Shown: positions 1 to 11,488 of the stretch, piece by piece
Layout: each line of letters opens with the position of its first letter
Position numbering within the stretch: position 1 is the first letter of the stretch
Source: Diphasiastrum complanatum
Lineage: Eukaryota > Streptophyta > Lycopodiopsida > Lycopodiales > Lycopodiaceae
Reading direction: 5' to 3'
Assembly (NCBI GenBank): GCA_029204225.1
Contig: CM055095.1
Location: 24,778,003 to 24,842,002 of the forward strand
Length of the DNA stretch: 64,000 nucleotides
Program-made: the position numbers and the translations under genes
Notes under the pieces: generated by a model
Databases searched by the model: none
What the model was told of the DNA's origin: nothing
The model's input: the letters and a program-made list of their open reading frames with translations, nothing else

Positions 1-62
1 GGTGGTAGTAGCCATACTTAGCTTACCTTTTTCCTTTTTTTAAATAACATGTTTGTTTTCAG

Positions 63-558
63 TGTATACTATTGGAGCCGATATGGAAATTCTGCTGCAT
101 CCCAAGAATGTCAGTATCAATACCGCAGCTTGCTGATTTCTCCGGCATAGCAAATCCATTAAACAATGGGAATTTATTTGAATGGGAGTGTTGGAACCAT
201 TTGGAATTAATGCTACAATACCTGCTGCAGGTGCTGCTGATTCAACTGCAGGAACAAAACTTCAAGATCGCTCAATTGGGATTGCAGGTAAAGAATCACC
301 TTTGAGCCTTGGCAGAGCAGAGCTTGTTACACAATCACGTGTTCCTGATTTGTCTGGCAATTCATTTTAGGTCCTGCTTCTAATGCTTTGAAGTCCAATT
401 CAATGAGCTCTCGGCTGGAAAGAGCTTGTGGGAGAATCACAATCCAGGACATGATTGCCGTCCTCGAGTTGGAACCGCAAATGGCAAAATCTGCGTTCCT
501 GTACAAATTGTATGAAAGGGAGCCCAAACATACATCCGAGGAAGCAATCAATTTGTAA
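63..558 (+). pseudogene. Unidentified gene, exon remnant
   Basis: A pyrimidine-rich tract ending in AG at 61-62 looks like a splice acceptor, and protein-like sequence follows. The clearest stretch is at about 367-558, where the frame reads LERACGRITIQDMIAVLELE and ends with TAA. Upstream, the frame starting at ATG 182 is open to 370 and ends one base out of register, so at least one frameshift or a missed splice separates the two parts. I do not recognise the family. The mix of acidic and hydrophobic residues and the lack of repeat character suggest a host gene fragment rather than a transposon. It could be a real exon of a gene that begins before the window. Confidence 0.35.
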
Positions 559-1400
559 ACTTCCAGTAACGCTAGAGGCAACTTGTTACATCACTGCAAT
601 GTGCTTAATTTTTTATACGTATGCACCTTAATGCCATGCTCCATTTCTTACTTTTAATGTGTTGCCATGAACTCTGCCAGATGAAGCTTGTGTATCTGTA
701 TGCACAAATGTTGATGAATCTAAGGTATCATACTTTGTTTTGCAGTCATCTCTGGCCATGGATTTGCAAAATAGATGTCAGTATCGAACTTTCGGGTTTG
801 TAGCCATTGGGCATGATCGTAAAGGATTCTTCTCTCACAGTGGGCATGCCAAATGTATCCAACATATGCTTTCTTTATGGAGTGTGACAGCATCAACTGT
901 GGAATATCTTGCAGTCTGGCTTTTCAGAAATTAGCATTGCAGCATACGTAGGTAAAGTACATACATTACTGCCAATCATAAAGTCCTTCCTGAAAGAGTG
1001 GATGGCAATCAAGTACACAGTGCTGTACTGTGGCCCATTGAAAGCTAGGTAAAATGTCTTATTTGATGAGGGTTCTCAGGGAATGTTGCTGATTTTGTAG
1101 GATTAAGGCATTTTGATGCTCCAATTACTTTTGCCATTGGAAATGAATCGTGGTGAATTGTCACTCTCTTCCAAGGGCTGGTTTTTATTGAAGATTGCAA
1201 GCTGAAAGCTGTTCTATTTAACCTTCTATTCAGTGCAAAGAGCTTTGCTGATTATAGCTTGATTGTGCTTCTTGGAGGGCATTCATTACATCTATCTCTC
1301 GTGGTTACTGAAGTACGCCGTATTCTATTGAATACGTGTTGCAATGTTTTTGTAGGGTAAATATGATAGCCGTATTTATTGCTGTATGCTAGTTTTGAGA
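559..1400. other. No clear gene; possible further exon remnants
   Basis: Short open stretches occur, for example after a TTTTGCAG acceptor-like site near 745 where about 50 codons are open. None is long enough or familiar enough to call. It may be intron and untranslated sequence of the gene fragment to the left. Confidence 0.3.
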
Positions 1401-1539
1401 GTTAAATTAAAAAACTTTGTAAGCAGGATATGTTGTGTATATAGGAATTTGATTTTGAAGATATGTATGATGACTGGGCATGTTCATCCAAATGCATATT
1501 CAAAATTGTCGCATGCATTCCCACTATCAGGTGCATTTT

Positions 1540-1655
1540 GTACACAATTTGTTTGGTGTTGGTGACCTCATGGAGCAAAGTTGCTACTTTCCATAATGTA
1601 CACAATTTCTTTTGTGTTTTGGTGACTTCATGGAGTAAAGTTGCTTCTTTCCTCT
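1540..1655. repeat. Tandem duplication, 58-bp unit, two copies
   Basis: Two adjacent copies begin with gtacacaattt at 1540 and 1598. Both continue through a shared block reading catggag(c/t)aaagttgct. They differ at roughly one base in eight. The short open frame across them simply follows the repeat and is not a gene. Confidence 0.75.
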
Positions 1656-1964
1656 TAGTGGAGTACCAAATAATGGTTTTTTAAGCAACTAATAATATTT
1701 CCAACATTATTTGCCATCTTTGATGAATTAAAGTTTTTGGCTCATGTGAAAGTAGATAAAAGCTAGCTAGTCAATTTGCATGCTAAATGTCATAATGAGG
1801 ATGGACCTCAACCATCACACATGTTGTACATATTTCAACCATGAATTAGCATAGACATTTTGGTCTTTACCTCGAGCTCCATGAAAGGTCAACATGTGTC
1901 TTATCTTCTAGGATAGCAAAAGGGAAAGTGGTGCACTTGATCCAGTCACTGTTATCTTGGGCTT

Positions 1965-2352
1965 GTGACGTCCAATCGCAATCTTGAGACATTTGAGAGA
2001 TTGATTTTGGGTATTGGTAGTATGCCAATAGATCTAGGATCCACCAAGATTTTAAAGCTAGATGGTGTGCTTTATGTGCCAAATATTACGAAGAATCTCC
2101 TTAATGTTGCTCAAATGCTTAATGATGGTCTACATGTTGATTTTGGTGTGGATGCTTGCTTGATCAAGAGGGATGACAAAGCGGTAATAAGAGAAGATTT
2201 GGGAGGCTTTTTAAGTTAGATGTTGATGACGGAGCTAAATTCGGTGGGTTGATGGCTAAGAGCAAGATGTGTAAGGAGGAGTTTTGGAACAAGAAGTTGG
2301 GCAAATCCATGCATTCTATAATCAAGGAGGAGAAGGTAGTGTTGGCTAGCTA
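1965..2352 (+). pseudogene. Copia Pol fragment (protease end to GAG-pre-integrase)
   Basis: This is a plus-strand remnant of a Copia polyprotein. The frame reads GVLYVPNITKNLLNVAQML, the conserved stretch between the retroviral-type protease and the GAG-pre-integrase domain, equal to about residues 365-381 of the intact element at 43.8-47.8 kb. A second piece in another frame (near 2280-2350) resembles the ELWHKRLGH region but has lost the histidines. No LTR, primer-binding site or further Pol domain is attached. It is one of very few plus-strand Copia pieces in the window. Confidence 0.8.
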
Positions 2353-3283
2353 AGATATTTAGTATTTTGAGTTCTATATTAATTTTTTAATGTGAATACT
2401 TTGAACTTTTTGTTGCATATATAAATTTTCTAAACTCTACCCAATGATATTACTATCTTTCTAAATTAAATATGCAAATTTGGATATATTCCAATCTCAC
2501 AAATAGATATTCTACTTTTTTGATAGTTGTGTGGATGGACTCAATATAATTGATTCAGATTGCAAGTGGCTTTAGAAAATATAGGCCACCTTGATGGGTG
2601 CCTTCCATGTCGCTACCATATGCATACAAGTAGGGATCTGTACACATGGTTGTGTGGGCATCTATGCATGCGTATGTCATATATATATTCTACATATTGA
2701 TCATTCATGAGTGAATGGAGACTACCAATGATCTAAACACAATCTCTTATCCTTATAAAAATTGATATAAGTACAAATACAAATATTATGACACTCATGA
2801 ATCTACATTTCAAAACTCAAAAAGCTAAGTTGGAAAAGGTAGAAACATTACTTTGGAAAATATACACGCAAAGATTGTATATTTTACTAAAACATGTATG
2901 ACATCCTTCAAATACTTGCATAGGGTGAACTGTGGCACATGGTTTCTATCCAAGAATGACGTTGGAAAGTTTTCAACATTATAATTGGGATTTGGAAAGC
3001 ATAGGAATGTAATATTTATGTTGTATACTTCTCCCTTCCAATGTTTTTTCTTTTGTTCATTCATCATTTACTTTCTACTAAAACTAAATGTATCGCATGA
3101 CTCTTCTTGGCTTCTATAGGTTGTTGATTATAATGTCAAACATCTTTTTGCTTCGAGTAATGAAATTAGTAACCAAGGAAAATAGAATAATCAATTAGCA
3201 CATTTTCATCGAATCATCACAACATTAGAATATTGGGAGTGAACGATTCTTAAATATGTTATCAATCTAGTCAAATATGCATT
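2353..3283. other. AT-rich spacer without recognisable features
   Basis: I see no coding frame with protein-like composition, no RNA gene and no repeat with a partner elsewhere in the window. Confidence 0.5.
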
Positions 3284-3410
3284 GAAGGAGATTCAAATCC
3301 AAAAAAGACCCTTTCTAAAGATGTTTAATTTTTTTCCCTCAAGATTTTCTCACACATGGATCATTCAAAACACACAAATTTGAAATCTATGTAACGTAGC
3401 TCATTGAAAT
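3284..3410 (+). repeat. Terminal fragment of the GAGGAGTT MITE family
   Basis: About 125 bases match the left end of the complete MITE at 31,772-32,138: an aaatccaaaaaagaccc block after a decayed terminus, then a cttacacat(a/g)ga-like block and atttgaaatctatgtaacgta. The other terminus is not found next to it, so this copy is truncated or rearranged. Confidence 0.6.
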
Positions 3411-3549
3411 TGGAAAAAGCTTCTTGTAATAAAATTGTAATTCGGCGTCGGGGGCAACAGGCTGCAAGCACGTCATATTATCCATAGTATAATATGGTAT
3501 TTATCAAAGAAATAATATAACTTTTTAACCGTAGATTTGATTGAGATGA

Positions 3550-3850
3550 AAGTGGTGCCGGAACCACTCTCAAATCACCTCTTACAATAATTGGGCCATT
3601 TTCAAATCACCTCTTACAATGATTGGACCATTTTGATACACCTGTTGCTCTTATTGGTCCGCATGGTCAAATGACATTATGAGGTACATAAACCTCTCTC
3701 TACTATCATGCCAAGTATAAGCAACCTACACTAACTCGAACTAATCTAAATCATAATTTGGCAAAATCACATATTTACAAGTGTACACGTGGAGTGTATG
3801 TGGCCTAGCACCCCCAAAACTCAAGATAAATAACTTTTACATTTTCCACA
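3550..3850 (-). mobile_element. Truncated Copia LTR (end of a minus-strand element)
   Basis: The block ends in attttccaca followed by ctccttaaaa, the position of a polypurine tract on the minus strand, and then by RNase H coding sequence. It contains repeated CACCTCTTACAAT..ATTGG(A/G)CC motifs like those in the LTR at 23,092-23,860, so it is the remaining part of a related 3' LTR. Its start has been lost. Confidence 0.55.
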
Positions 3851-4390
3851 CTCCTTAAAAGATATCTATCTATTTTAATACAAATTTTGAAATCAAGCCA
3901 AGATTAGATCTAAACTTGACAAAAGCATTTTTGAGCAATGGTTTTGTGAGAAAATCTGCAACACATAATGATGATCCAATATGCTCCAAGATTATCTCTC
4001 CCAATGACTTTCTCCTTTACAAAGTGGTGTGCTACCTCGATGTGCTTGCTTCTTGCATGGAAAATAAGATTGTTCACAAGAGCTTGTGTCGAAATATTAT
4101 CACATTTGGTAATAGGTAGATCTTCATCCTTGATGCACCTTAGCTCCAAGGGTAGCCTCTTGATCCACAAGACTTCCTTGGTGGTTGTCTTCACATGCTG
4201 ATGATGAGATTGTATCGTTCTTCTAGGATAACCAAGATACAAGATTGCCTCCAATAAATAGGTGCAAGAACTTGCGGACTTTCTATCAACTTTATCACTT
4301 GCAAAGTCCAAATCCGAAAATGCAACCATTGTTAGATTATCTTCTTTGTAGATCAAACCATAGTCTAATGTGGAGGAAACATATCTCAAG
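3851..4390 (-). pseudogene. Copia RNase H domain fragment
   Basis: The minus-strand frame (4389 to 3910) contains FSDLDFASDKVDRKS, KEVLWIKRL, KCDNISTQALVNN and HARSKHIEVAHHFVKEK, all hallmarks of the Copia RNase H domain. The expected SSCEAEYKAL motif is frame-damaged. The fragment is cut at 4390 exactly where another LTR (TGTTAAATC) begins, so a later insertion split this older element. It sits directly after the truncated LTR to its left, in the right order for a minus-strand element. Confidence 0.85.
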
Positions 4391-5057
4391 TGTTAAATCT
4401 CACATGTGTGAGAGTTTCCTAACATGTGATTATGATCTCCTAAGACTTGGTGATTGCACAAAGATCAAGCAGATTGATAATCAAGATCTATTCATATATC
4501 AATCATACAAGTACATTCATACATGTGGAGACTTGTCAAAGAAAAACCCAAGTGTGGAAAAGCCTTGCTCTCAGGTAGAGAGAGAGACACCAACAATTAA
4601 TGCTCGGGTAGAGAGATATGACTCAAAAATGTAGAAATTTTATTAACTCCAAAAAACTCAAGTACAAAATGAACCTATCATGCTTCTAATAGGAACTCGA
4701 GGTAGAGGGTGCTTTATTTTCATTGAATCCCTTTTTCTCCTCCTCTAGATTTGATTGATTGAGCGACTTATGAGTCCTCAAACTTGATTGGACCAAATTG
4801 ATGGAAATCTCACTTTGGATTGGTCACTAGATCTCATGCCAACACATAGGAATGAGTCACACATCCAACCTAATTATGACACTTGTAGCAAGCCCAACTA
4901 GCTCAAACCACATCACAAGTTACTTTTGGCCTAATCATGGAATTATAAGTGTACTTGCTCGAGTTGCCTCCTAAGCCAAAATTGGCCCTATCACCTACTC
5001 ACACATAGATGGACATAGAAAAATTTACTAAACCCACCCCTAGACTCAACATAGATG
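4391..5057 (-). mobile_element. Copia 3' LTR of element E
   Basis: It starts TGTTAAATCTCACATGTGTGAG, matching the start of the LTR at 23,092 (TGTTGAATTTCACACGTGTG). The whole block follows the same layout: the palindromic ACATGTGT/ACACGTGT motif near the start, then agatcaag-rich sequence, gtagagagagag tracts and ATTGG repeats. The far end is lost: it runs straight into RNase H coding sequence near 5058 without a terminal CA or polypurine tract, so a deletion removed the LTR/internal junction. Confidence 0.65.
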
Positions 5058-6240
5058 ACTTTTTCCAAAATTTACTAGGCTTTTCTCTTACAAAATGATG
5101 TGCAACTTCAATGTGTTTGCTCCTTTGCATGAAAGATAGGATTGTTGGCAAGGGCTTGGGCCGAGATGTTGTCACATTTGATCAAAGGTAGATCTTCCTC
5201 CTTGGTGCATTTGAACTCCAACAATAATCTTTTGATCCAAAGCACCTCTTTTGTTGCTGTAGTAAGGGCCTTATAATCGGCCTCACATGATGATAGAGAA
5301 ATGGTATCTTTCTTTTTGGAAAGCCAAGATATGAGATTTCCTCCAAGCAATATAGTGTAAGCACTTGTGGATTTTTGGTCCACCTTGTCACTAGCAAAGT
5401 AGCCAAGTATAGATAGATCTTCACTTTTGTAGAGTAATCCATAATCATGTGTTGAATTATATACCTCAAAACTCTCTTGGCCGATTTCCAATGGTAGATC
5501 TTGGGATATTGAATGGATTGGCTTAGCTTGTGCACGCAATAGCTCAAATTGGGCCTAGTGATGGTCAACCAAATCAAGGAGCCAATAAGACTCCTAAAAA
5601 GGGTGATGTCCTTGAAGGATCTTTCATCATCGTTAATAGGATCTTTTACAATATGCTCCATAGGTCTGTCTATGCTCATACAATTCTCCATATGAAACTT
5701 TTTCAACATTGATAGAGCATATCTATATTGACTTATAAAAGCATAATCATGACAAAGATCAATCGCTAGGGCCTAAAATGTAGCGTAGCTCTCCTAGATC
5801 TTGCATTTTGAACTCACTACCAAGTGCATGTTTAGTCTCTTCTACTAACTTTATGCAACTTCCATATAGGATGATGTCATCTACTTAAATGATTAGAATG
5901 ACAAGATCACTAGCAACAAACTTTAAGTACATGGAAGGATCATACATGATCTTGGGGCTTGCTTAAGCCCATATAAACTTTTTAATAGTAGGCAAACTTC
6001 GGATTCTTCATCATGCTTGATGAAGCCTTGTGGTTGCTCCATATAAATCTCCTCCTCAAGGTATCCATTAAGAAAAGCATTGGAGACATCCAATTGGAAC
6101 ATTTTCCACCTGAAGTAGCAAGCAATAGAGATTATGATCCTTATAGTTACCATCTTTGCAACGGGTGCAAAAGAGAAACTTTGATCAGTCAAATTTTTAA
6201 AATTTTGATTCTGATTCATCTATATACATCTCTTGCTGCC
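5058..6240 (-). pseudogene. Copia element E, RT to RNase H remnant
   Basis: Three overlapping minus-strand frames carry Copia Pol. From 6219 to 5923 lies the RT palm with FAPVAKMVTIRIIISIA, FQLDVSNAFLNGYLEEE and SLYGLKQAPRS. From 5709 to 5182 lie GSLIWLTITRPNLSYCVHKL and the connection region. From 5539 to 5108 lies RNase H with SSCEADYKALTTATKE and KCDNISAQALANNP. Frameshifts separate the pieces, and the YVDD region near 5870 is frame-broken. Gag, protease and integrase are absent. It is closely related to element D (23.1-27.0 kb). Confidence 0.85.
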
Positions 6241-6314
6241 TTGAAGGTTTACCATGAGTAAGTGTACATGTACTTATATTGTCACAGGCTAGGTCTTTTG
6301 GCCTTCTTCCTTTT

Positions 6315-6455
6315 GTAAGAGTTCGAGTTTTGAGTTTGAACAAGAATAAAAATGTTTCGAGTTTGAGTTTCGAGTTTCGGGATACTTTCGAGTTTCACGA
6401 TAGTTTTGAGTTTCGCGATAGTTTCGAGTTTTGTGATAGTTTTGAGTTTGAGTTT
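6315..6455. repeat. Degenerate short tandem repeat (GTTTCGAG-type)
   Basis: About seven imperfect copies of a 9- to 19-base unit based on tttcgagtttcgcgatag follow one another. Frames through it translate as repeated EFRDSF or KLKTI/KLETI, which is an artefact of the repeat. It lies just before the polypurine side of element K and may belong to its 3' LTR. Confidence 0.6.
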
Positions 6456-6613
6456 CTCAGCCTTTGTCAATTAGACTGTGCACTTTGTTGGTAGAACTGA
6501 GATTTGTCTGTTGAGATGTTTTACAGCTCCCTCTCAAAGTCGGCAGTTGGATTAACCCCAATCTTCTTCGCTGCTTTTCGAACAAAGCTTTACTGAGTGG
6601 CTTTGTAAAGATA

Positions 6614-7312
6614 TCAGTTGTCATTTTCTCTATAGGTAGTGAAGACTGTCTTCAGTATCCTCTTTTTGACTAAGTCCCGAATAACATGATACTTGATAGC
6701 TATATGCTTTGTTTTTGAATGAAACACAAATTTTTTCGTAAGATAGAATGTTGAAGTATTATCCATTAGTAAGACATAAGGTTCAGAAATAGTTTCATGA
6801 AATCCTTCCAACATTTGTTTGATCCATATCAGCTCATTTGCCATCTTAGCTGCTGCTAGATATTCGGCCTCACACGAAGATTGAGCTACTGTTGTTTGCT
6901 TCTTGCTTATCCAAAGTATGGCTGCGCCAGATGCTAGAGTACAACCTCCTGAAATACTTTTGCTATCATCCTTCATGGATGCCTAGCTTGCGTCACTGTA
7001 AGATTCGATCCGAAATCTAGCTTCCTTCGAATAACACAGTCCATAGTCTTTCGTTTCTTGGAGATATTGTACTACTCTTTTTGCTAACTTCCAATGCAAT
7101 GATTCTGGGTTCTGATTAAATTGGCTTAGCCTGTATACTACAAATGCTATATCAGGTCTAGTGTTGTATGCAAGATACAACAATGATCCAATCAGCCTTC
7201 GATAGGATGTATTGGCCATTCGTTTCTCTTCTTCGAGAGTCTGCGGACAATCTACCTTACTCAGTATTGTTCCAGATATCATGGGAGTATGCACACCTTT
7301 GCATTCGAGCAT
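6614..7312 (-). pseudogene. Element K RNase H and RT connection
   Basis: Two adjacent minus-strand frames. The first (7312-6983) holds RRLIGSLLYLAYNTRPDIAF, WKLAKRVVQYLQETKDYG and the start of RNase H (SYSDAS). The second (6976-6614) continues with SISGGCTLASGAAILWISKK, SSCEAEYLAAA, LLMDNTSTFYLTKK and SKTKHIAIKYHVIRDLV. One stop separates the frames; the catalytic Asp, Glu and Asp positions of RNase H are still visible. Confidence 0.85.
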
Positions 7313-7665
7313 GTTGAAGTCTTCAATGATTTTTGAGTATACTTTTGTTGGTGAAAATACAACTTGCCACCTTCAAAGTTTCTTTCGATTTGTAAGCCTA
7401 GATAGATTTTTGCTTCTCCTAGGTTAGTGATCTCAAATATTCTAGACATATCTCTTTTGACATCTGAAATCAATTTATCTTTTCTTGACAAGATAAGAGT
7501 GTCGTCAACATAAATAGCTAGAATGATAATTTTATCTTTGACATGTTTGATATAGACATTCGACTCAACAAATAAAGGTTCGAAGCCTAAAGAACGTAGT
7601 GCTTCATCCTTCTTTCTATACCATTGTCTGGCTGCTTGTTTTAAACCATAGATGCTTTTATTCAT
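7279..7665 (-). pseudogene. Element K reverse transcriptase core
   Basis: The frame contains SIYGLKQAARQWYRK, the catalytic AIYVDDTLIL motif and NLGEAKIYLGLQIER. The N-terminal RT part (the first catalytic Asp region) lies between 7670 and 8100 in broken frames, so the enzyme cannot be made from this copy. Confidence 0.85.
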
Positions 7666-8442
7666 ATGACATCAGAATTCTGGATATTCTTGGCTTATAA
7701 AACCAAGTGGTTGATCCATGAATAAATCTTCTTCTAATTCTGCATGCAAGAAAGCAGCTTTCTCATCCACAATATGGATTTTGAGATCATGAGCCACTGC
7801 ACAAGTGAATAACACGCGAATTGATGTGTGTTTGACTACTGGTGAGAAAGTATCAGTGTAGTCAATCCCATATTTATGTGAAACCCTTTCTCAACCAATC
7901 TTGCTTTGTATCTGATGTTATCTCCATCAGGACTTGTTTTGATCTTGTTGATCCATTGTATTTAACTGGTCTTCTTCCATCAGGTGTAGGTGCAAGTGTC
8001 CATACATTGTTCTTATACATCGATGACATTTTGTCTTCCATTGCTTGAATCCAATGATCTTTATTTGGTCCATCAATAGCTTCCTAGAATGTGCCACAAA
8101 ATTCGATGGCTATATTTGTTGAAACATCCTGACCAAACCTTACTGGTGATTTTCTTTGTCTTTGAGATCTTCTCACAATTTGTATAAGTCTCAAATTCAG
8201 TTTTGCATTTTTGGGTTCGACTTGATCTGCTTGAATTCAAACTGGTGATTCGAGTCTTTCAGGTACTCGAATTTTAACTCCCTTTGAATCATTACTATGT
8301 CCAGATGGTAATTCTTGTTCATTATTTGCTTGCTTTACTTCTGTTGTTGGTAACTCATAATAAGTCTTGGGAATTTCATAGCCGACTAAGTCAATGTTTG
8401 CTATGTACTTTGACTCATCGAATTTGACATGTTGAACAACTT

Positions 8443-9432
8443 TTATTCTGCGTAGAGTCGATAATATGAAGAATGTAACTCGAATCCTACCATAAAACCT
8501 TGCTCTGTCTTTTCATCGAGTTTCTTTCTCAATTTGTCTAGTATGTGCATATGAACTACACATCCAAATGTCCGAAGTTGAGCCAGATTTGGCTTCGACT
8601 TCCACCATATTTCGTAAGGAGTTTTATCCGGTATTCTATCATACACCTAGCACCTTCCATTAGTGTATGATTTCTTCGTTCAACAATTCCTTGTGCTGAA
8701 GGTGTGTATGATGCAGTCTTCGTATGCATAATACCTCAATCAGTACAGAAAGTTTTGAATTTGTTGGAAATGTACTCACCTCCACAATATGTGTGAATTT
8801 GCTTTAACTTGTTGCCTTGTCTACTTCTCAGCCCAATTCGTATACTCAACGAATTTCTCGAAAGCTTCTGATTTTGTAAGAATAGAGTATACTATAGCGA
8901 ACTTGCTGAAGTCATCAATAAACGTTATGAAGTATTTTGCATCACCTAAAGACAATACTCCGAATGGCCCACAAATATCCGAATGTACAATTTCTAGTAC
9001 CTTGGTTGCTTTATAAACATCTTTACTGAAAGGTATTCGAGTCATTTTGCCTTTAAGACAAGATTCGTAAGTTCGAATATCTCGACTCTTGATTTTGACT
9101 CCTTCGATTCTCTGACTCTTGTTGGCTTGGTACAAGGCTTCCATGTTGATGTGACATAACCTCTTGTGCCACAGAATATCTGTCGATTCTTGAGTTTGAT
9201 TTGCTTGTTTGATTTGAGTTCGAATGCTCAATTGATACAAATTACCTTCTCTGTTACCTTTAACAAATAGGTTATCAGAATCTTCATCGAACAATTCACA
9301 AGAGTCCCTTGTGAAGGTTACTGACATTCCTATATCGACTATCTTTGCTACGGATAGAAGATCTTTATCAAGAGTAGGAACATAGAAAACTTTCTCCAGT
9401 TTCTTGTCACCCTGATTCGTGTCTAAGCACAA
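8443..9432 (-). pseudogene. Element K GAG-pre-integrase and integrase
   Basis: The frame 9432-8821 contains KVFYVPTLDKDLLSVAKIVD, LWHKRLCHINMEAL (the second His of the HHCC zinc site survives), YESCLKGK (the first Cys of the CxxC is Tyr) and IVHSDICGPFG with the first catalytic Asp, then FITFIDDFSKFA. The middle catalytic Asp region is in broken frames. The frame 8646-8443 holds DKTPYEIWWKSKPNLAQLRT and GFMVGFELHS, the C-terminal region. Confidence 0.85.
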
Positions 9433-9671
9433 TACACTAGTCCATCAACTACATGCTTAGAACCATCTCCAAGTATAATGAATCTCAAATAATTCGTCTT
9501 CTTATACTTAGACAAAATTTGTTTCGAGAAAACAAAATGTCGAATCAAGTGCTACTTCTCAAATTTTTGAATTTGATGAACAACATAGATCAGCACAAAC
9601 ATATGCTGCTAAGCTTCTTGTCGTCCTATCTTCTGCTGCTCTGGAGCATTATGCTTTGCCTTCGACAAAAT

Positions 9672-10067
9672 TTAAATATGAAGGTTCGCTTCGATTCTGC
9701 TCCTCTTGTTGCTAGGATTTTGATAACAGTCTACTGCTGCATGACCTCGTTTATGACAATGAATACAATCAATCTTTGGATTTAACCAACATTTGTCTTC
9801 TGTATGACCTGATCTTTTGCATCTGTTGCAAATCTTCCTATCACCAGAATCTTTCTGTTGTTTTCCTAATTGTCGATCATTTGTCTTGGATTTGTCTGAG
9901 CGATTTCCATTCTTCTTGAACGACTCCCTCTTAGACTTAGACTTTTTTGAAGATTTATTTTTCTGAGTAGATAGAGCTTTTTCCGAATCACCATTATCGT
10001 CATAGCGTTTGCGAGCTTCTACTTCCTCTTTGACTCCATCTATTGCCTTTTGAAGTGTCATAGACAA
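9672..10067 (-). pseudogene. Element K Gag C-terminal part, two zinc knuckles
   Basis: A lysine- and serine-rich linker is followed by two CX2CX4HX4C knuckles: CNRCKRSGHTEDKC and CIHCHKRGHAAVDC. Two knuckles distinguish this lineage from element A, which has one. The capsid-like N-terminal half of Gag is missing because the element ends near 10,140. Confidence 0.8.
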
Positions 10068-10229
10068 ATCTTTCGCGAGTAAAGTTCGAGTTGTGTGGAA
10101 TGACCTGGGTAGGGCTCGAAGAAAATAGCTAAGCTGTTTTTAATTTGAGATTGCATTTTTGGTGCCAAAATTCTACAAAGAAATAAATAGGTCCTTTATC
10201 TTTCATACGAAAGTCGTTAGATCTTTGCC

Positions 10230-11055
10230 GTCCCATTGTAGGTAAGTCAATATAAGAGAGCCTCTTGGGCTCTGATATCTCTCTCTCAAGGATCTTCTTG
10301 GTGAGAATACATGAGGATGCTCCTCCTCAAACCTCGTACATAAACTTTGAGCTTCAGGAAATAATCAAACACCATGGATTTTGAAGATAGAAGATACAAC
10401 CATGTAAATCTTGTGTAGTCATCAATAAAGGTGGCAAAACAAGTGGTTCCTCCCTTGCTTTGCATGATGAGAGATGCACATTCGAGTGCAAAAACTCCAA
10501 AGGATGTGAATTCTTGATAGAAAGATCTTGGATATGGCTTCTTATGTGACTTGGAAATCACACAAGCTTCACATGGCTTGATCTCCTTGGATAGTGTCTT
10601 TGGCAAGTCAATAGCTTTGACTTCTTTGACCATAGAATGCACAGATTTGTAGTTGGGATGGCCCAATCTTCTATGCCATAATTCTTCTCTGGAAAGCTTG
10701 GTCACATATGCAATATCACAAGAGTTTGCACACTCTCTTGGATCCAATTTGTAGATGCCTCCAAATCGAGATCCACAAGCAAGATTCTCATCATCTTTCT
10801 TGATTACACAAGTGTCAATATGAAATTTGACATCCAGGCCATTATCAAGCAATTGGCCAACACTTATAAGGTTCTTTGTGAACTTTGGAACAAATAGCAC
10901 ATTATCAAAAGATAGAACTTTTGACGATGCAACCTTCAAGAGAATACTCCCTACTCCTTCAAATTTCCATCCACAATCATTTGTAGTGTATATAGATTTC
11001 TTGACTTCTTCATAAGGTATAAGAGAAGAAAAAGAGTCCTTAGGGCTACACATTA
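10230..11055 (-). pseudogene. Copia element F, protease to integrase fragment
   Basis: The minus-strand frame contains VLFVPKFTKNLISVGQLL, LSREELWHRRLGHPNYKS with the HH part of the zinc site, KPCEACVISKSHKKPY with the CC part, and ATFIDDYTRFTWLYLL. The HSD first catalytic Asp is frame-damaged (LECASLIM in its place). At about 10,300 the integrase is joined directly to SPRRSLRE-like sequence of the integrase/RT linker, so a deletion removed the second half of integrase. On the right it stops inside an intron of the T-gene fragment near 11,055, suggesting insertion into, or recombination with, the 9.3-kb unit. It is closest to element D. Confidence 0.8.
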
Positions 11056-11073
11056 TGATTTTGAAATATGTAG

Positions 11074-11423
11074 CACATACTAAGAGATCATACAACATTT
11101 TTTGCAAATAAATATGGAAGCTTGAGTGTATGGTCATCACAAGGGATGGAGAAGTCACACTGACAAGCACGAGCAGCATTTCATCAAAATACACAACATG
11201 GAGGAACCAATGAAAAATGAAACTACATTTGTCAATTGTTATTGTTTCAGTGGTTCTACAACAGAGTTCAGATTTGACATATAACAAAGTCCACAGAATA
11301 CAACAAGTTTAGAAAAGCATCCAAGTTCATACAGGAAGAGAAAGTTAGATGAGATTGTTGAGTAGAAGATCATCATTGTCATCAAATCATGACATGTTCA
11401 GAATCGCTTTGCAAATTCATTAA
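11074..11423 (+). pseudogene. T gene, last exon of a preceding unit
   Basis: This matches the last exon of the full T copy at 20,427-20,699, including its acceptor (here tatgtag before cacatac). It carries an extra 80 or so bases before the final block and ends at an in-frame TAA equivalent to the stop of the other copy. Its upstream exons are missing, replaced by Copia fragment F. It shows that the unit once extended further left. Confidence 0.7.
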
Positions 11424-11488
11424 ACAAGAGAGGAGAAAAACTCAAAGTAAATGTATTGATTGTATTATAACAAAATACAAAGTGTCAA

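Larger units (their letters stand above)
6523..10140 (-). mobile_element. Copia element K, decayed and truncated
   Basis: This is a minus-strand Copia element with domains in the order expected leftward from Gag: Gag with two zinc knuckles (9672-10067), GAG-pre-integrase and integrase (8821-9432), integrase C-terminal region (8443-8646), RT (7279-7665), connection and RNase H (6614-7312). A terminus reading gttttaca then gctccctctc at 6514-6532 fits the 3' LTR/polypurine junction; the LTR could begin near 6254, but no partner copy exists to prove it. There is no 5' LTR or primer-binding site on the right, where the element ends near 10,140. Its sequence differs clearly from A, C, D and E (QSSCEAEYLAAAKMANE in RNase H, two knuckles in Gag), so it is a separate lineage. 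Confidence 0.8.
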